Origin: Epiperipatus broadwayi
Taxonomy: Eukaryota > Onychophora > Udeonychophora > Euonychophora > Peripatidae
Assembly: GCA_028023455.1 (NCBI GenBank)
Contig: JAQFVV010012573.1
Location: forward strand, 2,416,815-2,480,814
Direction of reading: 5' to 3'
DNA length: 64,000 bases
Part shown: positions 47,910-60,485 of the stretch, piece after piece
Layout of the letters: every line of letters starts with the position of its first letter
Position numbering within the stretch: the stretch's first letter is position 1
Position numbers and translations under genes: made by a program
Notes under the pieces: generated by a model
What the model saw: the letters and a program-made list of their open reading frames with translations, nothing else
Databases searched by the model: none
What the model was told of the DNA's origin: nothing

Positions 47910-50900
47910 TGTAACAGTCAAGTTTGTACATTCGCGTAACAGAATTCAGAATCCAAGCAAAAGAGACCGAAGCTGACCAGACTAGGACTATGACATCCCG
48001 AGTCCGACCGCACTTCAACTCGTAAGCCAGGATTCCAAGACTCAAGACCCTACGAATGACCACCTTGAAATTACACGTAGTATACCTCTTTCCACACGGC
48101 CGACATAGGTCACGGAGAAGCAATAAGACTCTGATGAATAAAAGAAAGGTTCTTAATTGACTAAAATATCACTAAATTTAATTTAACTTAATGCATAGTT
48201 TTCACATATATAGACTATAAATAGTAATTAGAATTGGATTGAATTAGATCAATAACGAAACAGAGAACGAAATACATTAAATTAATTATATATTTATTTA
48301 CAAATGGCATGAAATTGATCAGTTTTACACATTTCAGCGTCGAATGTACAAACATTGGGTGGATAAGAGAACACATTCTCTTTTTATATACAATTATAAA
48401 TAGCTTTATATAAATAATTTTTATACAATTCAAAATAGCTTTAGATAAATACTTTCATTTAATTTTCATAAATGGGTTTGACATGTGCCCATCTTATGAG
48501 TTGCTTTTCAATTAATACATAATTAATCACTACGTTATGTCTATAAATCTCGATGAGCCAAATCCTATTACATTTGTGGCTGGTATATAAATAATTATAT
48601 TAAACTTTGATCATGAATTTATTTACTAAAATACCCATATATAATTTAATAACGAGCGCATAAACCAGCTCAAGTAATGATCGATCGAACATGGCTTTCG
48701 AGAGAAAATTTCAGAATGCTGAAAGCGTTATATAAAGGTGGGAGAGTTGGCTGCATAAGATTTTACCAATGCGCTATGGCACAGGTAAACAATAATAAGA
48801 AAAGTCGCTCTGCGGATGGATGAAATAACTTCAGGGTTCTTGCGACAAACGCCGGTACCCTGTAACCGATCGCAATGCTGCGTGAAAAGGAACATTGTGT
48901 TCAGGAATGGCGGGGGTCTTACGTGCTAACCTGGCCTTGGCTCAGGCTTCGCTACTGCTCTACCCTATAAGAGAAGATGTGCTGGCAACGCCGTGGCTCC
49001 ATCTTAAGATACGTATATTACGTATAGCAGCAAAACGAGAATATTTTTTATAAAATAATATCACATCCGCCAAGCAAAGAATAGTATATTTCATACTATG
49101 AAATACGAGTTAATAGCATATTAGCTCTATCAAATTGGGACCAACTCTTGCGTAGCCTGATAATAAATGTCTATGCTACTAAAGGGAATATTATTACATC
49201 TGTACTTTGACATGTTCGATCTATTAAGTTACTTATAGATAATAAATATTTAAGGAGGAAAAGTATATTTCTATGGACTTAAGAATTTAAATGTCAAATA
49301 TACTTATATGATCAAGGCTAAATTTAATTCTAAATAAACTTATCAAGTTAAGTTTTTTTTAAATGGTTGATTATAAAAGAGCCACATTTCACATATTAAA
49401 TCATTTAAATAATAAAAAAAAATAGGATTTCGAAACAGCGCAGAAAGTTGATGCTATAAATAAATTACGCGAAGATTTTCAAATATCTTCTTAAAACATA
49501 AAATAAGTGCCTACTGTTTCGAAATATTGGCATATAAAATATAATAAGCATTTAAAATAAACAAAGAAATATAGACACAACCGCAGTGATATAACTTTAA
49601 ATTAGACACTTATAATGTACTTTAAATGAAGGAAAAATATAAATAAGTCAGATTATTTAAACTTTAACACATTAAATTTTGAATAGCAATTGACATATTT
49701 AAAATATTAAATGGATTTTAAGTTTTGATTACATTTAGCTTTATCATTATTTTAAAAGAAAGTTAGCTAACTTATATAGATATTATTTACATTTACACAG
49801 AATTACACAGAGCTCTGCGGTTTGAAAAATAAAACGGTACCGGTATGATTTATCTGCAAGTTCTTGGCTGTTGGTTTGGTTTAGTTTGACTGGGCGGCAT
49901 CATCTTTCCCATTATGTTAGGCTCGTCTCTTCTATCGGCATGATGGTGGTTTAGGCATTTCGACGAGAGAAACCCCGTTCTCCCGCGGAGTAACAGCAAC
50001 AAGATCCCCGCTTTTAGCCGGACATGTTCAAATTAACGATTGTGAATACTGGCTACAACTCTCACTAACAATATGGCTGTCCATCTCTTGTTAAAAATAC
50101 AGAGTATTTATATGTTTTCCTTATCGGAATCTCCCGCCTCAAGACTCACTAAACTCAGGAATTTAATTAAGTGTTTTTCAATTTATAATTCAGATCTTAG
50201 ATAACTTATGTTAGAAACATTCCATAAGCTATTATTATAATTAAGATTTTTCGTTGCAAACAATTGTCCAATTTAGATTTTAAAATAACTTAAATCTTAT
50301 CTAAGGAGATTTCAATTAGTAAATTTTGAACTAGTTTTACTTTTTACGAATTCCAGGTGTGGTCGTTAATGACACTTGTTTACAACCAAAAATCTTTTAA
50401 TTACTTGACCAGCTTTTATTTTTAATCTTACATAGAAACTCTTTCTATTTAAAAACAACCTTTTAACATTTTTTTAAAACGAAAACATTTTTAACATATT
50501 TATTAAAAATAATTTACAAATATATTTTGATATAGCTTTTAAATATATTTTCGAGAAACTTTTCTCTGAAATATATTTAAAACAAGAAATCCTTTAACAA
50601 TTTTTAAAGAAACATTTACTAGTATTTTTAGATAACGGCTTTTACATATTTTAAATCATATCTTTCTTCTATATAGCACAGATTATATATCCACATACGA
50701 AATTACAATATTAAACAACAAAATTAATAATTTACTCTTAACTTAAATAATATAATAAACATTTTTAGAAATATTAAATAACTTTAGGACGCTATAATTT
50801 TACTAATCCTATCTAATTATAGCGTTGGTTCACACGTAAATATATAATACTGTTTTATACAGACATGAACGAATTTTAAATTTATTAACATTTAAATAGG

Positions 50901-50974
50901 TTCGAACTTAGCACAGATGAGAGTGTCATTAGGTTTGATGGTGAAACGGAAAGGGATTGGAGATTTCCGTTTCA
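47910..50974 (-). repeat. 5' LTR (coding-strand sense), 3065 bp
   Basis: Partner of the LTR at 40890-43959. It has the same TG...CA ends and the same terminal hairpin (50942-50952 with 50964-50974). Differences seen include CGCGTAACAG versus CGCGAACAG, CAAATATCTT versus CAAATAATATCTT, TTTTCGTTGC versus TTTTCAGATTGC, and several single bases. Confidence 0.9.
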
Positions 50975-51236
50975 ATATCAAATCTAATCGTATATAATTT
51001 ATACATGTAGTGGAGTAGAATTCATTATAAATAAAAAGTGGAAGAACAACATTGTAAAGATTGATGGTGTATCAGACAGAGTGGCAAGATTAGTTATACA
51101 ACTTAATAGCAGATACCAAATGCAGATAATTCAGGTTTATGCCCCAACAAGTTCTCATAGTGATGAAGTAGTAAAAGATTTTTATATGGATATATAAAAG
51201 GCTTTTGATCAGAGTAAACAACATTTAAAAATTATT

Positions 51237-51866
51237 ATGGGAGACTTTAATGCTAGAATTGGTAAACAAATGAAAGATGAAAGTGCTGTAGATAATTTTG
51301 GTTATGGTAATAGAAATGAGAGAAGTCGTAGACTTGTGGAGTTTGCAGAAGAAAAAAAATTTTATATTATGAATTCCTTTTTTGAGAAAAATGTTAGAAG
51401 GAAATGGACATGGAAGCATCTAAATGAAGTTACAGTAGAATTGGATTATATTTTGACTAACAGAAAATACATATTTCAAGATTGTAATGTTCTTAATAAA
51501 TTTAACTCAGGAAGTGATCATCGATTAGTAAGATGCAAGATACGTGTTAATGCAAAATTAGAGAGACAAAAATTATTAAGAAAAATAATATTTACAATTG
51601 ATATTCCTAATCTTCAGAAACACTTTAATGAATTTAAATTAGAACTTACAAATTGGTTTCAAGTATTAATAGATTTTGAACATGATTCAGATTTGAATGA
51701 AATTAATACGAAAATAACTGATAAACTTTTAAAAGCTGCAACAAAGATAGCTAGTAGAAAAAAGCAGCAATTGACCAATAAAATTTCTACTGAAACTAGA
51801 GAATTTATGAAGAAAATAATGAATATGAAGATATACAAAAATGATGCATTAAAAAGAATTGAATAG
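51237..51866 (+). pseudogene. RTE endonuclease, C-terminal half
   Basis: 209 codons. GDFNARIG at residues 2-9 is the AP-endonuclease Asp/Asn motif, and SDHRLVRC at 93-100 is the terminal SDH motif. VELDYILTNR at 67-76 is also typical. The enzyme would nick target DNA to prime reverse transcription. The catalytic residues N-terminal to GDFN are missing because the copy is truncated upstream, so it cannot be active. The frame continues about 100 residues past SDH into the linker before a TAG. Confidence 0.85.
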
Positions 51867-52128
51867 CTCGAATTCTTGCGGAAAAGAGTTGAAAATGATA
51901 TAAGAAAGTATAACTGGTAACTAGCAAGGAGAATTGTAGAAGAGATTAAGTCTCAAGAGTGTAAAACAACATTTTGATATTGTTAGAAAATTTATATCTG
52001 CAATAAGGAAAAAAGATGGAACTATTACTAAAAAAAGAGATGGCATCATAAAATGGGTAAAAGACTTCTATCAAGAATTATACAGTAATAAAGAACAAGT
52101 ATCTCCTATATCTATTATATCTTCCGAA

Positions 52129-52572
52129 TTGCCCAAAATTTTAAATGATGAAGTGAGACATGCACTTAAATTTATGAAGAAAGGAAAGGCTTCAGGTAAT
52201 GATGGAATTATAATTGATATATTAAAAAAAGCAGGTGAAGAAATAGGAAAATTTTTAGCAAAGTTATATACCAAATGTCTAAATGATAAAGATGTACCAG
52301 ATGATTGGAAGAATGCAGAATTAATATTAATATTTAAAAAAGGTGATAAAGAAGATATTAGAAATTACAGACCTATCAGCCTTTTATCAGTTTTATACAA
52401 AATTTTTACCAAGATAATTACAACTAGTCTACAGAGAACATTAGAATTCCACCAACCAAGAGAACAAGCTGGATTTAAAAGTGGTTTTAGTACAGTAGAT
52501 CATATCCAAGTATTGAGAGAAGCTATAGAAAGGACAAATGAATATGAGTGCCATTATGCTTTGGATTTGTAG
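52129..52572 (+). pseudogene. RTE reverse transcriptase, fingers part
   Basis: 147 codons. KASGNDGIIIDILK is at about 20-34, VPDDWKNAELILIFKKGDK at 56-74, NYRPISLLSVLYKIFTKII at 79-97 and EQAGFKSGFSTVDHI at 112-126. These are RT motifs 0 to 2 in RTE order. The frame stops at YALDL just before the F.DYEKAFD motif A, which continues in another frame. The triplicated segment follows directly. Confidence 0.85.
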
Positions 52573-52760
52573 ATTATGAAAAGACATTTGATTGGTTTTA
52601 GTACAGTAGATCATATCCAGGTATTGAGAGAAGCTATAGAAAGGACAAATGAATATGAGTGCCATTATGCTTTGGATTTGTAGATTATGAAAAGACAAGA
52701 AAGGACAAATGAATATGAGTGCCATTATGCTTTGGATTTGTAGATTATGAAAAGACCTTT
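52483..52760 (+). repeat. segment triplicated inside the RT
   Basis: GGTTTTAGTACAGTAGATCA begins at 52483 and again at 52594 (about 105-111 bp unit). A third, shorter copy starting GAAAGGACAAATG is at 52699. All three end in TTGGATTTGTAGATTATGAA. The units are almost identical. Confidence 0.9.
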
Positions 52761-52950
52761 GATTCTATAAACATTTCTTCAGTGATTAGAGCATTGGATC
52801 ATCAAGGTATAGATCCAGAACATTGTCATATTTTAAAGAATATTTATAAAAATGCTACAGCAACAATTAATTACATAATGATCTAGGAAAGTCAACATTG
52901 AGAAGGGTGTAAGACAGGGTGATTCCATATCTCCAAAACTTTTTACAGCA

Positions 52951-53760
52951 GTGCTGCAAGAAGTATTTTGTGGATTAAAATGGGAATCTAAAGGAGTGAA
53001 AGTAAATGAAGATTATTTAAGTCATTTTGTTTTTGTAAATAATGCTTTAGAGCTGCAGGAAATGTTGCAGGAGTTATCAGATGAAACTATAGATAAAAAG
53101 ATAAATGTTAAAAACCCTAAAGTAATGTTCAATGGATTTTCTCAAAATATGAAAATAAAGATTAATTATGATGAGTTAGAAGTTAACAGCTACAAATATC
53201 TTGGTCAGATTATTAATACAGATGGAAACATAATGGATAAAATTAATCATAGAATTAAACTTGGTTGGAGTGCTTTTGGTAGAAATAACTTGATACTAAA
53301 AGGAAATATGATGTGTTTGAAAAGAAAGGTTTTTAATAAATGTGTTTTACCAGTTCTTACTTATGGATCTATGACTCTGACACATAATAGAAGAGCAATA
53401 CAGAAACTTCAGACCACTCAAAGTAGTATGGAGATACATGTTAGGTGTAACGAGAAGAGATTGAAAACGCAATATATGGGTAAGAGAACAAACAGGTGTT
53501 ATTGACCTCATTGAAAAAACTAAAACACTGAAGTGGAGTTGGCTGGACATATTGCTAGAAGAGATGATAATAGATGGACAATTGAAATCTTAAACTGGAT
53601 TCCAAGAGATTGTAAAAGACCCAGTAAGAGATTACATGTGAGATGGATGGATGAAATAAGAAAGTGTGCAGGAGTGATGTGGAGAAGAGAAGCTAAAGAT
53701 CAAAGAAGATGGTTTGAACTTGGAGACACCTTCATCCTGCAGTGGACTGATAATGGTTGA
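52951..53760 (+). pseudogene. RTE palm/thumb and C-terminus
   Basis: From 52951 the frame reads LQEVFCGLKWESKGVKVNED, YLSHFVFVNNALELQEMLQE, then KVMFNGFSQN, YLGQIINTDGNIMDKINHR and LTYGSMTLTHNRRAIQ. After a shift, from 53533, it reads AGHIARRDDNRWTIE, RWMDEIRKCAGVMWRREAKD and FILQWTDNG. Where other copies have FADDVVLFANNAL this one has FVFVNNAL: about seven codons with the two catalytic Asp are deleted, so the RT is dead. Confidence 0.85.
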
Positions 53761-53772
53761 TGATGGTGATCA

Positions 53773-54239
53773 ATTACCAAAATATGATTTTTATTAGATC
53801 ATTAAATTGTATACAATTTATTTAAAAATATATTTTTTGAATTTAAAGGATCCTAATCATAATCAAATTTATATCAAGATTATTAACATCCAGACAAAAT
53901 TTGATTCATTATCTCATTTCAATCTTTCTCAAGATATGGTGGAAAATCTATAAGAGTACAGGAATATTTTGAATTAGCAATTAATTCAATTAGATATTAG
54001 TGATCAAAATGATATAATTCATTTATTATATTTTAAAATATAATTTATAATGAGTAATTTATTTATACAGTGCTATGTTTTTTAATCTGTAATATTCATT
54101 AGGGATCACCCACTATTTCTCAAAAAGTGTTTATTACTTTAAAGCATATGTGTAGTAGATGATCTCAAATGAATATTAAAATATAATTTGTAAAAATCAT
54201 TTTTTGTTATTGCAAAACATTAAAGTTTAATATAAAATT
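53773..54239. other. A+T-rich spacer, nothing recognised
   Basis: No coding or repeat feature seen. Confidence 0.5.
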
Positions 54240-55420
54240 TTTATTCATGTTAGCTAAAAATTATTCAAAGAAAATATACAAAAAGCTATGTTACAGATTA
54301 TAAGTTTTATGAAGAATGGAAAAAAAAAAAACTAAATCCGTTTAATAGATACATCTAGACAAGTGTGGTTGAAAGAAAAATATATACAGAAAACTGTTAG
54401 CAAAAAAGTTAGATTTGATATAATTTATACTATAAATGTAGAAATAAATTCATAGGAGTGTCATAGAAATAAAAAAGCAATTGAAGCAAAAAATGAAAAT
54501 AACTAAAAAGAATAATGTATTGAAAAGATAGGAAGTGTACATAAGTGGGTTTAATAGAAATCATATCTCTCCATCTAAATTAATATAAAAAGATCAGTTA
54601 AATAAAAACAAATTAAGTTATACAATAAATGGAGAATAATATTGTAAAAACTATAGCTGAGAAAATAGTCAAAGCAAAAAAAAATTGATGAAATTTCAAT
54701 TTCTGTAAGGTATATAGATAAAAAAATTAGTTTATGACTCAGGAGAGTGATTAATATATTTTCTTTCAACAATCATGGTTTTTTTAGAGAAATGATTTAA
54801 TCCATTAAAACAAGTAATCTTTAAACAATAACTTCAATTTCAATGCAGATAAAATATTAGTGAAATTACTAAATATATGTACTAACAGTATTATAAGCAA
54901 TATTTATGCCTGAAGAGCAGTTTGGATTTACACAAATATAAAAATTACAATAATAAATAAAAAGAAAATAAAAGGACTTAATATTTGTTTTATCATGAAA
55001 AAATTTTGATAAAGTGAAGTGGATTATTTTATAAGATATAGATTGAATAGAGAGAAGACTATTGGAAAATGTATAAATAAAACAAAATTATTTTTTCTTA
55101 CAAAAAAAAAATCAAAAACAAAGATAGGAGATAGAATAAAGATCAATTCCAAAAATGTTTTTAATATTTATTTAAATCAATTGCTGAATATTGTTTCTGA
55201 TAAATATAAAATTACTATTCAGTGAACCGAATGTTCAGTCCATCAGTTTTACTATTTATGTGCTGGAACTTGCATATATTAAGAATAACCTCAACAAAAC
55301 AGATTGATAAAATTTGTAGAAATTGAAATGAAAATAAATGTATATAAAATTATATCATAGATAACTGGTGGAAATGATAAAAATTAAGGGGAAAGATAAC
55401 TGGGCTTGCATTTAAAAAAC
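54240..55420 (+). mobile_element. decayed LINE remnant
   Basis: Purine-rich plus strand. Fragments include MPEEQFGFTQI (cf. PEEQFGFR..), FVLS.KNFDKVKWIIL (cf. FIDYEKAFDKV) and NVFNIYLNQLLNIVSDK (cf. LFNIYL). The order fits an RT domain, but the family is unclear because no C-terminal motif remains. Confidence 0.45.
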
Positions 55421-57308
55421 AGAAATATTAAAAAACCACTATATATTGTTTTACAACAGATATGTATAAAAGCATCAATAATCAATGAACATTAAATAGC
55501 TAAAAGCATTAATTTTTTTTTGACTACTGGCTTTGATCATTAGTTTTGGATTATACATATCTAACCAGATATCTTTATTTATAATATAAAGCTAATGATT
55601 AGATTTCAATATTCTGATGTTTAAACCCAGATCATATTACTTGAATAACAATCAGATCTGGTATTAGGTCAAACCATGTTTTAGTAACTTCAGTTATACA
55701 TTAAATGAATACATTCCAAAACAAAATTTGACTACTCGGAATTAATATTCTCATTAATAATAGCAATCTACTCTTTATCACTATTTTAAAGCCAGCTTTT
55801 TTTTAGTGTGATTAAACAATGGATACCAGTTAGTAGAGCTAATTAGATTACTAGACCAATTTGTAGATATTGGGTTTTCTGAGGAACACAAAACTGCACA
55901 TGCCTTTCCAGAAGATATATTTACTTTTACATTTTTCAAGCTAATAAAAAGTTTTGAATTCAAGCTTAATTTACAACTTGCTTGTCTAACTATACAGACT
56001 CACAAGTGTATCAGCAAATATATATTTACTTACCCCAATTTTATGTTACCTATAGGCACTTTTGACTCTAGCAAAGCAAGAAATATAATAAAACAAAGCA
56101 TTATCACTCCTAAGTTACATTTACAATTCACAGATTAGCCTAAGAAATATTCTATATGATACAATTCTAACCAACCAACTACATAAGTGTGAATAATCAA
56201 TATATAATTCAGATCTTTTCATTGACAAAGTCCAACACTCAGAAACTAAAGAGAGGATCTGATTGGCACTATCATCTGGTGTTTATTGAAGGTAAAACAG
56301 AATAAATTATTAATGTTAATGCAAATACTTATGATTAAATATCATCTTTTTGTCAATTAACTTTCTACAATGAGCATATAACTGAGATTACTAATATGTA
56401 CATATACATGTTGATTAACACAGCATAAAGGTTGGCTTATGCCCAAAATCTTAGGGTCTTTAATTTAAAGAATATATGAAAAAAAATGACATCTGGATAA
56501 TTTATGTAATCCGGTGTACAAATGAACAAGCTCTAACAGCCTGAAATTGCATCTTGTTTAACAGCTGGTGTTCATTATTTATTGGTTTACATAGATGACA
56601 CCAAAGCACAGTGATATAAAATAACTTACCAGATATTAATTATATGTTATGAAAGCCATCAGTGTTTTATTGGGTATAAAAATGTTAGACTGTTTTTTAA
56701 TAAATTGTTTTATGATCTATTAAAATAAATGCTTATTTCAAGTATAACTTTATTCCAAGCAGATGCTTCAATAATTAGAAACAAGATCAATAAATTGAAA
56801 GTATGGGATTAACAATATTAAAATGCAGAAGGCATTTTTAAATGAAATGTTAAATAGAATGGGAATTGTATTAGCTATATATTTAGAATTAAAGAAATAA
56901 AAAAAATATAATGGTTCTGCAGTGGATACAAGAAAACAAAAGTAATGAAAAAAAAATTAATAGGCAAACTAATAAGAAAAGCTGTCTATAAATGAAAAAT
57001 AGAATAAATAAAAAAGATTTAGAGTAAATCATCAAATTGATTTGAACCATTCTTGTGGCAAATAATTAAAAATGATGATAATTTATTAAGAAGGAATCTA
57101 ATAAAATATTCTTATATATTCAATAAATAGGAGTATTTCACCTATAAAAGAAAGATTAACAATATTACAAATTAACAAAAGCTTAGCACTGCTTTTGACT
57201 GAGTCAGATATATTCATAGCACTAGATAAAGTCAGATTTGTGAGAGAGAGGAAGCAGAAAATGAACATATAAAGTAATTCACATAAAACAGAAATTCATA
57301 TAACATTA
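55421..57308. other. A+T-rich spacer, nothing recognised
   Basis: No gene, and no element that can be assigned. Confidence 0.5.
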
Positions 57309-57437
57309 CAATACTAGCCAAATACATTAAACTTAATAAAATTCTTCCACAACCATAGTTTCATCTACTAACAAATAGATGAAACCATGGTTATGGAAGA
57401 ATTTTAGAAAAGTTTAGTTTTTTTGACTAGTATTTGA
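57309..57437. mobile_element. short foldback MITE
   Basis: Arms of about 58 bases pair around ACTAACAAAT: left CAATACTAGCCAAA..ATTCTTCCACAACCATAG, right its reverse complement with a few changes, ending CTAGTATTTG. No coding capacity. Confidence 0.8.
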
Positions 57438-57544
57438 ATTTTTATTTTATTTATTATTACAACTAGTATAGCATTAGACAGTATTTAATTAGTAACTAAT
57501 ATATAAATTGATAAATTTACATAGTGCACCTGTATAATAAAGCA

Positions 57545-57725
57545 ATACATGAATTTTTTTTATTTATCATATTGATGCTGTTGGCGATAAACCATTCTTC
57601 TTTCAAGATTATCTTTCAATCGTTGCACTCAGTGTAAACTACTTCGATGTTAAGTAGATCAAAGTTGCGACTAGAATCAATCTCATGCTCCAGGAATATC
57701 AATTTTATGTTAGGATCTGTTTAAG
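57545..57725 (-). mobile_element. PLE fragment, C-terminal end and 3' UTR start
   Basis: The minus strand reads KLIFLEHEIDSSRNFDLLNI, EVVYTECND and WFIANSINM. This parallels KSIFLKHESKHGHHFE..., SIAYSKRYD and HIANSIYAI in the PLE piece at 60.9-61.2 kb. The TGTTGGCGATAAACC word matches TGTTGGCAATA at the inner ends of the arms at 60.7 and 61.2 kb. Confidence 0.5.
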
Positions 57726-59955
57726 CCTGAATATATATATATATATATTGTACCAGGACACCTCAACCCTGTTCTAACTTTTAGCATACATATCAAGCAT
57801 GAAGTGACTGTAGCTCTCAGGGTAAGATCTCAATACTAATTTTAATAGAAATATGCATTCGATAATTTAATTTATATTAACATATTATAAATCAAGCAAG
57901 ATATAGAACATGGTTGATTATTCCATTACCATGCCAACGAATGTCAAAAGGTTAATTGCTGCATACCTTTGAAAGAGCGTGAATAATTCACGTCTTTATG
58001 CGCCAATCTCAGAGAAAATCCCCGACTGGAAGGATATAGAACTCCCAACTCATTACATAACATATAACTTTCTAAGGCTCGATAAAGTCGTATCCTATTA
58101 TACTATGCTCAGCCCTCTTATCTCAGGTGATATAAAAAAAAATGTAAAAACCGCTCTCGGAAATATATTTACTTTGGTTATATTTTAAGAAATGAAATAA
58201 AATATAACACCCCCAACTAAATAAGTTATAAACATTTATTATATAAATTAATTAATATTGCTTGAACTCCATTGTTGCACCACCAATTACATAAATAAAA
58301 ATAAAAAAATTATTTAATCCGTTTCCCTTAATTCATAAAAACATTTGGATGAAATGATCCGAGTTCTATACCCACATATATATATATATTAGGCAATATA
58401 AAAGGTAATATGAGATCATTAAATATTCAGTCATACATGTATGCTCATTTCTGCATTCATTCCACAGTTTAATAGTATTTTAAAATAGTGCATTAACATA
58501 CACTTAAACACACAGAGAAACAAAGTAAAATACCATCATTTTATGTGCTTTGCCTTGGCTTAATTTATACGCATTTGAATGGTTTGAGCATAAATACAAT
58601 ATGATGTACGACACACATACTGGTCTTACAGTTTATGTGCATTTTAAAACAAATGTGGAAGAATGATTAACTTAAAGAACCCTGCACTTAGCGGATAAAT
58701 GACTTAATATTCATGCACTACCGAAATATAAATTAGATCTCTGGCATAATTAGGTTTTAAACATGTTATGTAATATAAACATATAAGTAGTATTTTTAAA
58801 AAAAAAAAATTAATTATAAGTAGTATTTTAAAAAAAAAAAAAAAAAATTAATTAAAAGGTTGAAGCAAATTTTACCCTCCTCCGTCTTGAGACTTCATCC
58901 GGACTTGGGGTCTCTGAATGTGCTATACATATATGTTCACCAGGGCGGCAAGGACTTCTTTCTTACACTCAATTGGTTTGCTGATCTTCATCATCAATAT
59001 TTACTGGACCTAGGTGGCTACATTTTAACGGCTTTGGACGGAGCTGGACGGGTGCACTGAAGCTGGCTTCTACCCCATAATCATCTTGCTGTTGATGTAG
59101 AAAAGATCTTCATCTTATGATTGTTAATGCTGTGGCATTCAGACGAACACTGCTATTTTCTTTCTTGGAAATGAGTTCAGTAAAGACTGGGCTCTAGGCT
59201 CTTTCTTGACAGTTCATGTCTTCTAAATTGCAGCCTGGATGTGAGGCGAGCACAGCATACAACTGAAAGCGACAATAGTTCTTTAGCACTGCAAGATTTC
59301 AGCAATTTCACATTCCTCTGAATTGACTATAGCTAGCACCATTCAATTATTAGATCAGTACTCCATAGCAGTAGTTTCTGCATAAGTAACCTCTGCTTTG
59401 AGAGTCATGAAATATTTGCAGTGACTAAAATATAATGATAGTCGGCCTGCAATGATAACACAAGATATGTTCTAAAAAGCTTAGATTGCTTTGAGAATCT
59501 CTCTGGTTATTTCTTTGGAAGTCTCTCTGGGAAAAAAAACAGAATAATAAACCCCCAGCACCTGCTGAAGAGTATATATAACACCTCCAATACATAGTCA
59601 ATTTGTTTACCCTCTCCCCCCTTTGAATAATTGCCTCAAGCTTCTATCTTGGTGGCTAATTGATTTAAAATAATTCACATAGCTTTCTTTTAAAGAATAT
59701 TATCTTTAATTTTATAATATTTTTAAACTCAGACTACTATACTGATAACATCAGTTTCAAATTTAAATACAACAAAAAATTCTTTTGCTATGGATTAAAA
59801 TTAAACAAGATTTTCTATCTCTGCCTTGGCGTCCAAATTCTTTGAACTCTTTTGTTTGTAAAAATAAGAGTACAAAGCAGGATGGCCATTTAACTTTTCT
59901 TAATGCATTAATTTAGAAAATCTGCTAATAAAAAAAAAATATATATATGTAGATG
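57726..59955. other. spacer with a less A+T-rich block
   Basis: 57955-58190 holds a 69-codon frame (starting MNNSRLYAPISEKIPDWKD) that I do not recognise. 58860-59640 is clearly less A+T-rich, without a long frame on either strand. It is probably the remains of an unidentified repeat. Confidence 0.4.
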
Positions 59956-60031
59956 TGTTGGAACATTTACAATTACTTTTTTAATTATTTTATATACTGT
60001 ATTCTTATTTCCTTTATAACATGTTCCAACA
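59956..60031. repeat. tiny TG...CA segment with copia-like ends
   Basis: A 76-bp segment begins TGTTGGAACAT and ends ATGTTCCAACA, a perfect terminal inverted repeat (12 bp counting the outer G/C). TGTTGG...CCAACA is the usual end of copia-type LTRs. No clear target duplication was seen. Confidence 0.4.
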
Positions 60032-60293
60032 CGTAAACAACTTTTTACAGAAAAAATATAAAAAAAAAAAGATATAAAATTATAAATGTAGTATGTTTAC
60101 ATTTATTAAAATAACAAAATAAAATGACCAAAAGTATTGTATGCTTATATAATATAACATTATGCGTCAATTTACAATTTGGGAGTTAATATTCTTAAAT
60201 GTGTGTGGGTAAGAAATATATACACAAACAACTTCATCCATTTTATACAGTTTATATCATAGCTAAGTAAATTAATAATTCTAAATATATATA

Positions 60294-60340
60294 ACTGAGC
60301 TGTAGCTTCAACTACAGCCACCTTGTGTGTGGTCACTCAG
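60294..60340. other. potential three-way RNA/DNA junction
   Basis: An outer stem CTGAG/CTCAG encloses the hairpin CTGTAG-CTTCAA-CTACAG and a second hairpin CCAC-CTTGTGT-GTGG. No known RNA family was matched. Confidence 0.3.
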
Positions 60341-60485
60341 AGTGCTTGTCACAATATATATATATTTATGTTGTGTTAATCTAATGGGACTATAAGTGCA
60401 GATTTACCACAATAAATTGCATTGCAAGTGGATTCATTTCATATAATTGCCTGGTCGGGAGGTAACTTATATTTAGTATTGTTTA

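Larger units (their letters stand above)
40890..50974 (-). mobile_element. non-autonomous LTR retrotransposon, gag-pro only, 3.07 kb LTRs
   Basis: A complete 10,085-bp element. It starts TGTAACAG, ends CCGTTTCA, and is flanked by the 4-bp direct repeat ATAT (40886-40889 and 50975-50978). Two LTRs enclose a 3.95 kb interior with two minus-strand frames, Gag and an aspartic protease. No RT, RNase H or integrase is present in any frame. I count roughly a dozen differences between the LTRs over 3 kb, so insertion was recent. The interior is less A+T-rich and the frames are intact, unlike every other element in the window. Gypsy-type affinity is inferred from the Gag and protease style and the 4-bp target duplication. 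Confidence 0.9.
51004..53772 (+). mobile_element. RTE LINE, best copy in the window
   Basis: A 5'-truncated copy about 2.8 kb long. In order it has the second half of the AP endonuclease, a linker, RT fingers, a triplicated segment, the palm without its catalytic Asp pair, and the thumb and C-terminal region. It ends with CCTGCAGTGGACTGATAATG and a short GATG repeat. Its start lies 30 bp from the LTR element. Frames are broken at about 51866, 52572, 52880 and 53505. Confidence 0.9.
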
